Source: Owenia fusiformis
Lineage: Eukaryota; Annelida; Polychaeta; Sabellida; Oweniidae
Direction: 5' to 3'
Assembly: GCA_903813345.2 (NCBI GenBank)
Contig: CAIIXF020000001.1
Location: 46,829,885-46,893,884 of the forward strand
DNA: 64,000 nucleotides
The notes beneath the pieces were generated by a model. That model saw only the letters and a list, made by a program, of their open reading frames with translations, searched no databases and was not told where the DNA came from. Shown one piece after another: positions 54,890 through 64,000 of this stretch; within the stretch, counting starts at the first letter, position 1, and every line of letters starts with the position of its first letter. The position numbers and the translations under genes are program-made.

Positions 54890-55636
54890 AGAAGATCCTA
54901 TGATTTTTCAGAATATCATTTTAATCTACTCGGTGATATTGATACATGCACTCGTTTGCTTTGCTCTCTCGTGCAGATATCAATATCAACTCGTAGATAA
55001 ACATGATATTCCTCAAAACCATAAGGATATCCTTTAATTATTACATCTCAGAAATAGTAAAAGTATGTATTCCGATATTAACAAAGGGATGTAACTCTTT
55101 TTCTGACTCTGCGTTACCCCTTTACTTGAAATTGAAATGTGATGGCTTCGTGTCTTGCGTAAGGAACGAATGCAATGTCCTCGTGCTCATTAACTATGCG
55201 ATGATGTAAGAGAAAACTACCATATATAGAAAGTCATCCGTATTTCGACCACGAACTCTAAATGGCTCGGTGAGTTCAGAGATTTATTGAAAACTGAAAG
55301 AGTGAAAATGAATGTCTCGTTTAATAAGCGATGCAAATACAAATGCAAAGGGTATATTCCGACACCAGAATCTACGCACTGCATACGAGACGGATATTCA
55401 GGTGACATTTAAAGGATAAAAGTGATAAAATCGAGAAAACAAAAATTATTATCAATCGGAAGATCGGCCATGCTGAAAAGAAGACATCATGTCTTCGTTT
55501 CCACTTGATCCCCTGTGAGAAGGCCTAAATTAGAATTCGAATTTGATAACAAGATGTTCAATTCGAATTCATCGTTTAATTCTCAGAATTGTGATCTCAC
55601 GAAACCTTGTGGGCAAAATGAAGTAATTAAAGTTTT

Positions 55637-55837
55637 ATTCCCAAGATTAATTTTTTAAAACCTACATCACACCTGCATCATAGAAATTTAGGCCGTTAAC
55701 ACGCCTAACCATCGATCGACAAGGTACAGTGACAAAATATACCGTTGTACACTTTAGATGTACGGTGTCACTATTAACTGATTTGAAGCCAAAACTATGA
55801 TGCAGGTGTGATGTAGGTTTTAAAAAATCTTGGGAAT
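55637..55837. mobile_element. About 200-bp MITE with 45-bp inverted ends
   Basis: ATTCCCAAGATTAATTTTTT and AAAACCTACATCACACCTGC with ATCATAG at the left are inverted at 55794-55837 (CTATGATGCAGGTGTGATGT, AGGTTTTAAAAAATCTTGGG). Non-coding. Confidence 0.8.
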
Positions 55838-57544
55838 CTTAGAGTTCATGTTTAATTTCGTGTGTATTCGCTTTGGAAGACTTTTAGCTTTCTGAATACG
55901 TTAAAAGATTTTCGAGCAATTGCTCAATTTTTTCGTAGTTAATCTAACCACAAAAATTGATCGGTTTGAAAATGTTGGGGTTTTCACATTTCCTTCGATC
56001 ATTTTTCCCCCTGTCACAATGGTGCAGGTTCCATAAGAAGTAGTATTATGATACTAGAGATATCGGACTTTCAAAAACCGGAAGTGAAATTATATCAACC
56101 AATGTTCATAAATTGCTACTTCATATGTTCAGGAACTTCCTCTGAAAACTCTTAAATAACACCATCGATTAATTCGATATCTTTTTGAGGAATAAATATT
56201 TTGAAAAGTAAATTAAAGACACAATCGTAAATGATGTTAATTTAGCGTCTACATATATTTTATTTTAGCTTTAATTTTTATGACAAATAAGAATTTTATA
56301 AGAGTAAATCAAAATAAAAAGAAACGCAAAAGAAACTAGTACGTCGTAGTAAAACCCAAGAAAATATCTCAGATCATAAAAAGCAGGATTATTGTAGTTC
56401 TCGCCTAAATATTTTCAAACACTAACTTAAAATTATTGGTAATAGAAGTCTGTGAGTGTTCATAAAGAACATGTTATCTGTTTGGCTGACGGGCTCTTAA
56501 AGATAATGCCATTTTCAACTACTTAACCCTATTAAAGACTGATTGTAACTAGATTTAAACATATAGCAGACACGGAATACACGATACCACAAATATCATA
56601 CTGTATGCATAGATTTTATTACCCAAGTACTTTTATAATTTTAACCCAGAAAATGTGTACTGTTGATTCAGGGTAGGGAAATGTGATTTAAATATAATTT
56701 CCATGTTTAGATACATTGAGATGCGATTCAAATATACTTTCTATGTTTGGATCCACTGTATATTTAAAAAATATGAGACGCTATTAATGTAACAAACATG
56801 TTTTGCGTTGGATTCTATTAGACAGGGGTTAAAGGGAGCATAATCTTTCATTTACTTTTTTGAAGATGTTCTTCTACTCTTAATTTCTATTTAAGTATGT
56901 AATGCTTTTATCTATGCAGTACATTAGATATGAAAGCCATGATATTTGCTTTTGAAACGCTTTGTATTGATATAATTATATCTTTAAAGTAGTAGTGAAC
57001 ACACATGTTCATGTGTTGGTATCTTTTTGGTATGATATTTTTCTCTCGCAGTTTTTGTGTTTCGGATGAGCTTTTAAAGCGTTTAAGTTACATAAACGTT
57101 TAATACAACTTTTTGTCAATTTAATTCCAATCCCCGTTGAATGTAAATGTATTTGCGATAAATGACCAACGCCAGTTCATACCAGATATTTGGGCAAAGC
57201 TCTCCTTTAAATAGTTCTGTGATGTGTTGACGTTTATTACGATGTACCTATGGTCTCCCTCAGTGTATTCGAAAGTGGTCGATTGTGATACTTCTTTATT
57301 ATGTGACATTGATTTATAATGACACATGACGTTACATTTCTTTTTTTACAAATTGAAATTTCACGATATGATTAAAATGCAACTTGAAATCAAAATAAGA
57401 TAACCAAAGGTTAGAAGTGCAATAAAAAGTATACAATGCGGAACCTTTCATAATTTTTAAACAAGAATGTCTATAATTTGTAGCAGACTATATGTAGACC
57501 TTAGGATGAAATATCTTCGCGACACGATTTTGATATCTACCTAC

Positions 57545-58075
57545 TCATATAGTACAGTATACAATTGTTGACCTCTCCAGAGGTCAACCGGCAAAATTGT
57601 ATACCGAGACTGTAAACCGAGAAACTACTGTTGACAGAGACCGAAGGTCGAGGTCAACAGTGTTTCAAGGTTTACAGTCGAGGTATATGATTTCGACGGT
57701 TGACCGAATGGAGAGGTCTACAATTGTTTTGTTAGTCAGAAGAAACTAATAATACTCATATATACGACAGTCATCAATCATGGCTTCATTTCACAATCTT
57801 TTCTACGAACCTGCACGCCAGCAATAATTTTTAAGAAAATCTGAAGACAGTGGAAGCTAAACTCTCTGTTTTCGGCACATAACTGCGTACTCGCAAGTAA
57901 ATTAATGTTAATTTTGCGTTTCTATTTGTATTGTTGCTATACTCGTCGTGTAAAAAGTCAAAATATCACTTTCATCAACGTGTACAAAATGTCCGACTAC
58001 CATGTTTTTCTGTAAACATTGTGACGTCATATTTCCCATAATTCACAAGTGTAGTACAGTAACATACGCGGTCAA
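57545..58075. repeat. Inverted copy of the 52150-52650 repeat
   Basis: GTTGACCTCTCCAGAGGTCA, then GGCAAAATTGTATACCGAGA, GGAGAGGTCTACAATTGTTT and CATGGCTTCATTTCACAATC match the complement of the interior of the 3.06-kb element. There is no copy of the CACTGGGG terminus here, so this repeat is also an independent element. Confidence 0.7.
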
Positions 58076-58673
58076 TAATATGATATCCCATGATGCACAA
58101 GTGAGGTACAGGCAAAAATGTTGACCGCTAATTGACCAATCAGATGCGAGTATTTACACTGAGGTACTAACAATAAAACCTGTATTGTCCTATCACTTGG
58201 TTGATCTGAACTCCCAAACTGAACACATTTTCGGTCCATTCTGGCTCCCTTGTTAAAAAACCTTGAAATGTGAACACATCTCAATTTTGACAGTTAACAA
58301 TCATATTTAAAATAAATTACATAGACTATTCATTTTGAATAATGTTTTAAACTAGTTTATCGCTATGGATATCATTATAGAGTCCAAACAATGCAGAATA
58401 AAATATCATTGTAATTTGCAAATCGTAGTCAATAAAGCTATAACTACTTTCAAATGTGCTCATATATTTTCAATATATTTTAAACCCGCAATAAGAACCT
58501 TGAAATGTGAACATCTCTTTATCAGAACGCTCGTAGTCGTTCCCAGCGGCGTTCGGATTAGACCGGTTTAAGTGTAGGAGTAATTACTCTGGCTATAGAC
58601 ATTTCTCATCTCATCTAATTGTCAGTACTTCATGGTTAATACCTAGCGTGGCTGATTGCTGCCATATATGTCG

Positions 58674-59565
58674 AATATGATGTCAAGAGTGTCCTGATTG
58701 ATGTCTACTATGTCCTGTTTAATACCCAATGTATCCTATTCGATGCCTAGTGTGTCCTGTTTGATGCCTACTGTGTCCTGTTTGATGCAGAGTGTGTCCT
58801 GTTTGTTGCCTACTTTGTCCTGTTTGATGCCTACTGTTTCCTCTGGTGCCCATTGTGTCCTGGCTGATTTCTAGTATGTCCTGTTTATGCCTAGTGTGTC
58901 CTGTTTGTTGCCTAGTTTGTCCTGTTTGATGCCTACTGTGTCCTATGTGGTGCCGTGTGTCCTGGTTGATTTCTAGTATGTCCTGTTTAATGCCTCGTGT
59001 GTCCTGTTTGATGCCTAGTGTGTCCTGTATGATGCATAGTGTGTCCTGTTTGATGCCTAGTGTGTCCTGTTTAATGCCTCGTGTGTCCTGTTTGATGCCT
59101 AGTGTGTCCTGTATGATGCATAGTGTGTCCTGTTTGATGCCTAGTGTGTCCTGTTTGATGTCTAGTGTGTCCTGTTTGATGTCTACTATGTCATGTTTGA
59201 TGCAGAGTGTGTCCTGTTTGTTGCCTACTTTGTCCTGTTTGATGCCTACTGTTTCCTCTGGTGCCCATTGTGTCCTGGCTGATTTCTAGTATGTCCTGTT
59301 TATGCCTAGTGTGTCCTGTTTGATACTTAGTGTAACCTGGTTGATGCCAAGTGTTAATTCTGTTTTATGCCCATTGTATCCTGTTTGATGCTTAGGGTGT
59401 CCTGGCTGCTGCCTAGTGTGACCTCTTTTATGCCTAGTATGCTCTGTTTGATGCCTAGTGTGTCTTGTTTGATGTCCAGTGTTACCTCTTTGATGCCTAA
59501 TGTGTCCTGTTTGATGACTAGTGCATCCTGTTTGATACCCAGGGTGCCCTGGTTGATCCATATTG
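58674..59565. repeat. Minisatellite: about 40 copies of a 21-bp unit
   Basis: The unit is TGTCCTGTTTGATGCCTAGT plus G, 21 bp, variably diverged (CTACT, CAGAG, CTCG forms). Since 21 is a multiple of three the array stays open and would encode a heptad SCLMPSV, which is a by-product of the repeat. A sub-block of about 120 bp (58787-58906) recurs at 59201-59320. Confidence 0.93.
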
Positions 59566-60382
59566 TTACTTAGTTACTACTAGTTGATGCTTAGTATGTC
59601 TTTTTGTTGATGCCGTATGTGTTCTTCTTGTAGAAACCTATACCTGACATATATACGTTATGCCCCAAACCAATTTTGATGTTCCGTAAAATGAATTAAA
59701 TCAAATAAAAATAACCTATGGAGACTATCAATAGATGTCAGATTGAGTTTGTTCGTCTTCATTAACTTATGTTTCACATGAAAATCACATACATGATACA
59801 TGGTTATATTACATAATAATACAGTATGCAACACAGAATTATGAAGAAACAAACTAATTTGAATATGAGATGCAGAAGTGCATTCTCAAATTAAATTAGA
59901 GTTAAACCTGAATAAGTTGAAGGGCATTGGTTCTGCCAAAAGTGTTCCACTTGTGAGGTGTTCCAGTTACAGAAGTAATGATGTCACTGGGATATAAAGA
60001 GCAGAGAGTTTTTTCATCCTCCATTTTCTTGATCATCTAGCTGTGCTGACTGAGTATCAAATTAATCCTCTTTGATTTTGAAGTCATGTGGTCGTCTTGG
60101 TGTATCATTATTAGTATGATTCTACTTCCATGGAAGACACCATTAATAATCTGATTGAAAGAAACTGACCTTCTTATCTTGCCTTCTCATGATTATGCCA
60201 TTTTAGTCCCAGGCATTTTAATCTTGGTTCTAACTCGAATTCTCTATAATTTGGTATAATACTGGATGTCAAAATGTGTGGTATTGTAGCCCAACTCATT
60301 AGCCTAAATAAGTTTGAAAATGTTATTTTCCACAAAATAGATTTTTTCGCTGGAAAATGACGTTATTTTCCCGGGAAAATAT

Positions 60383-60425
60383 TTTTATACTATACGCAAT
60401 GTATACGCAATGTATACACAATGTA
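60383..60425. repeat. Short tandem repeat (GCAATGTATAC)n
   Basis: Three successive units with minor change, ACGCAATGTAT / ACGCAATGTAT / ACACAATGTAC. Confidence 0.7.
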
Positions 60426-63400
60426 CAAAGGGTAGTCAATTGGTGTGAATCACAACCTTTTTACCCCTTTTTTCTAAAGTATGAAATTAGTCAAATGAAC
60501 ACGACTACAAGGCCAATAAGGGTTATTGGATTTGCTTCATAAAGCTAATATACATTGTAGAAAAATTAGCTTTGGAAACAGCGCCTGAGGCAGATAGAAA
60601 AACAAAAGCACTGCGCATCTGATTAATAAAGAAATGTCATTGATTTCCCATCCAGGTTCCGACTTTCCCCAGGTACGTCTTAAGTCGTTATTTCAATATG
60701 ATCAATCCGCAAGGGAAACCTAATATAATAGTGATTATCCACAATCACAATATTTAGTTGCACATGTCATATGTTATTCTATATTCCATGGATATCCTAT
60801 AGAGCTATTAAATGTGAAGATGTCGTTGCATGTTTAGACATACATTTATCCCAAAACCCATCAAAATGTCGAGAAATGGTAATCTCAAAGCTAAACATTA
60901 GATTATATTTGAAATAGATACATAATCGTATCATTCCTATCGGATTAACTGTAAATAAATTCGAGTACTATGCCAAAAGATGACCACCGTGTAACACGCA
61001 AAATAAACGTTCGCTGTTTAAGTGTATGGCTATTTTGCATGTTTATAATACAGTGATGTTGAGCAGAGTAAAATGACGCTATTCGTCCCTGGGTTTAAAT
61101 ATATTTTGATGAAGTCTGCTAGTACTTTCATTAACAGGGGGCAGTTTTCTTTTCAAAATTTTAATTTAGAAAAAATGTTTGTTATTTTCCATGAAATATA
61201 TAAATCTTGAAGAAGTCAATCCATTTTTGACAGTTGAGTCCTTTACTACCACGTCATTATTTTTCACCCGGCATCCATGTACTTCATAATTCTACCTTTC
61301 CCAGAAACGCAGAAAGCAACATAAACAGTGAGTTAGATGTTAGTTAAAAATATAATGCAAAGTTAAGACAAAATTCCTTGAACTTACAATCAACAATATC
61401 AAGATCCGTTTTCTTAATAAATGTGCACAAGTGCGAGAATGTGTTAAGGTGTGAGAATGTGTTAAGTCAAATAGAGGGGGGGGGGGCACAGAGGCTTGCG
61501 GCTAGACTATCATGTTTAAAACCAGTGAACCTTTACAAACAGGGCAGGTCTTCGTCAATTTGTGTCATGTTTTTTTGATGAAGGAACGGAAATCCTTATT
61601 TGCCTTAACGGTTATTACGAGTACGAATTGACTGGGGTATAAACTAAATTAAATATAATATTAAATCGGCGCAGGCCCATGGTCAGCATTGTGGCAATTA
61701 CATCCACCAGTATTTGCCTAAAAGCATTTGATAACCGCATCCCCGAGAGTGCCCGAACGAATGGTCAGTACGTGCGTATGAATCGAAACATTTGATCCTG
61801 ACATTTCTCAAGCATGATTTCATGTAGGTGTTCTGTCACTTATTGACCCATGCACTATGGACAATCAATTCCCAGAACCTGAAGATCAATCTATATTTGA
61901 TTGATTTATTTTTACTGAGCAACGACTTGCTATAGTGAAATACTTAACGTCGTGGGACCAATGCGGCCGCTTATGTACTCTATCATGCACAACAAGGGAG
62001 TTGAACCATGTCACGAGTAAATTGAACATCGTTGGCCATACGCATTCTGACTTTTTAAGTCACAAAATAAACCCCAGAATAGACCTTTCCGACGACATAT
62101 ACGACCGTGATTGATGATCGAAAGTAAAAACAATAGCAATATACGGGCAATCAGTCTCTCACAAATTCTAGGAGGCAACGCAGGAGTTTCTCTTGAAGGG
62201 AACGAATGGTCGTGATCGGCATACCGAACAAGTGGAACGATCTCATTTGAAGCACAAATATTTGGAAATTCAAGAATAATGTTTAAAAAAGAATGTAACT
62301 AAGACAATTGCTAATAATCAAATAGGAAACTTCAAGGACGTTAGTGTTATATATTTGTTTAAATAATTGTTAAATAATTTCTGGTCTCTCCGTAAAAGGT
62401 TGAAAAGCAATATGGTCACTTTAATTGTGGTTTTCTTCGGGTTTACTGCCTGATGTTTCCGGAAATATGTATGTCTAAATTCATAAGATCGTAATTAGCC
62501 ATCGGTAACGTATTATACAAATGAACGCCGGGTACTTGTTTCATGATACAGCCATCTGGATTTATGAGAATTTGTTGCATCGCAAATGACTGTAGTGCAG
62601 GGACGTGAAAGGACTATTGCAGAAGAGATATAATGTTTATTGCTTCAGGGATAGGAATATACGATTACTAATGTAAGATCACATCATAACTGATTGCAAT
62701 ATTCATAATGGTACTTTAGAAACTAAACATGTTACACTTAAATTAGCTATAAGTGCTAGTTAGGGAATTACAAGTGGAATTGATTTAACGACTAGTAGCA
62801 CCTTTCATGGGAGGTATATACATCTTTCGCTCGAGTGGATCCCCGATAAGAGGATAACACGGGTGTTTGGATTTATTTGGTTATCGGATGGATTAAGGAA
62901 GGATTACATTAATGAGTAATTTCATAGAAAGTGACAATGGATTTTTTGTTAAGTTTTGCAGTCGTCGGGTAGCACTAAGCATGATCAAAAATGCCTGTTG
63001 CGATACACAATAGAAACCCATGTAGCAGGAGAAAAAGGTGGGTGATTTTAAATAACTGCGCGAGTTGATCATAGAAATGAATGGTGGGGTGTGCGTTATA
63101 TGGGAACTGTGGCATCAAGCAAAGATAAAACACGCATAAAAAACAGTGTTCGAAACCGTATACTTTGACCGTAAGATTATTTCAAGAACTCCTTTCTAAA
63201 CTGTAAAGCACATAAAGTGTTAACGTATTTTGACTTAATCATCACATCGAATATGACGAATATGCTTTCTACCATCACTTTTGCAACAGTCTCCATTGGA
63301 TTGGAATGTTTTGCTGCATTCGTTAGTACAATGGCAAATGAAATGTCTGAATTTCATCTACTATCTGACCTAATGCAGATTAACTGCTGTGAAAAAATTA

Positions 63401-64000
63401 TTCATTCAACAAATCAACAAATGTGTTGGTCAATTAGTTATTTTTGAAATTGGCGATTGGATAAAGTTTGAATGAAATTTTATAAAAGTCATTTCATAAT
63501 CTTTTACATTTACAATTACATTTTTGGACTTTTAGACATCGTTAAATGTGACACCAATGTAAAACTTATCAAATAGATTTGAAACTAAATAATTATTTTT
63601 ATGTAACCATCATTCAGTTAATCATTATAGGTGGTGTATATAAGATAACCCCTTCTGGAACTGGATAAGGTGACCTTGTAACATTCCACACACACTATGA
63701 ATGTAATGTCTACTTGGTCTATAGTTCCATATATTTTCACAGAAACTTTAATTGTAAAAAAGTAATATTCATTGGAAAAACACCTTTTTGATCATTAAAA
63801 AACAAAATGGCTTTATAGTACAGGTTACATACGTTTGATTAATCTCTCCGAATCAATAAATCTAAGTTGATGAATGTCCTCTCATCCATTCTAGATTTCG
63901 AAAATGATGCGACTAAACCTCATTTATGAAATTTCCAAATGAACTATTGAGTCGAGAGCTCATATTGAGTTGAGTTGAGCAAGTTGAGCAATGTATATCA

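Larger units (their letters stand above)
43203..64000. other. Long stretch without recognised exons (intron or intergenic)
   Basis: If 43094-43202 is real this may be a long first intron. The supported contents are the satellite (48234-50412), the 3.06-kb inverted-repeat element (50914-53974), small inverted-repeat elements (54385-54889, 55637-55837), the inverted duplicate of element interior (57545-58075) and the 21-bp minisatellite (58674-59565). From 59.6 to 64 kb I see only a short tandem at 60383-60425 and a poly-G tract at 61477-61486. Confidence 0.5.

Noticed and set aside
58945-59573. Heptad-repeat proteins in the minisatellite on either strand
   Set aside because: Frames follow directly from the 21-bp periodicity; no splice, start or domain evidence.
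60653-60669. Possible 17-bp microexon between CCCATCCAG and GTACGT
   Set aside because: Splice-like motifs only; too short to support without transcripts.

Overview
The window is a piece of an intron-rich, AT-rich animal genome. Genes are split into short exons with GT-AG introns, intergenic DNA is dense with small inverted-repeat elements and minisatellites, and the recognisable proteins are metazoan: a Pax3/7 transcription factor, a PAN/C-type-lectin protein, a CCP/sushi membrane protein and a trypsin-like protease with a thrombospondin type-1 (TSP1) repeat. The Pax3/7 sequence and the repeat landscape suggest a marine invertebrate bilaterian (hemichordate, lophotrochozoan or cephalochordate). 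I cannot decide which from sequence alone.

Layout. (1) 22-567, plus strand: the last two exons of a secreted trypsin-like serine protease ending in a TSP1 repeat; the gene starts left of the window. (2) 2956-11565, minus strand: a seven-exon gene for a 508-residue secreted protein (signal peptide, PAN/apple, C-type lectin, PAN/apple, Ser/Thr-rich linker, PAN/apple). Exon phases close perfectly. It is tail-to-tail with the protease. (3) 16693 to at least 18131, minus strand: a single-pass membrane protein with two CCP/sushi modules and an NPAY motif in its cytoplasmic tail; its 5' end is not found. (4) 25537-35604, minus strand: a complete seven-exon Pax3/7 gene of 438 codons plus stop, with paired domain, octapeptide, Pax-type homeodomain interrupted at position 46/47, and an OAR-like C-terminal motif. 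Its first intron holds a near-identical 97-bp copy of part of the paired-domain exon. (5) 43094-43202, plus strand: a plausible first coding exon of an unidentified gene, head-to-head with Pax3/7. (6) From 43203 to the right edge I find no further convincing exon. That 21 kb holds a 2.2-kb array of about 44 copies of a 50-bp unit, a 0.9-kb array of a 21-bp unit, a 3.06-kb element with about 275-bp terminal inverted repeats and a 5-bp direct repeat at its ends, and several smaller inverted-repeat elements.

The genes do not form an obvious pathway. The three extracellular or membrane genes at the left all belong to adhesion, recognition or protease-type families. Pax3/7 is an isolated developmental regulator with large flanking gaps, as is usual for such genes. 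Gene models were assembled by hand from splice motifs, reading frame and protein family knowledge. Untranslated regions, promoters and transcription start sites could not be placed.
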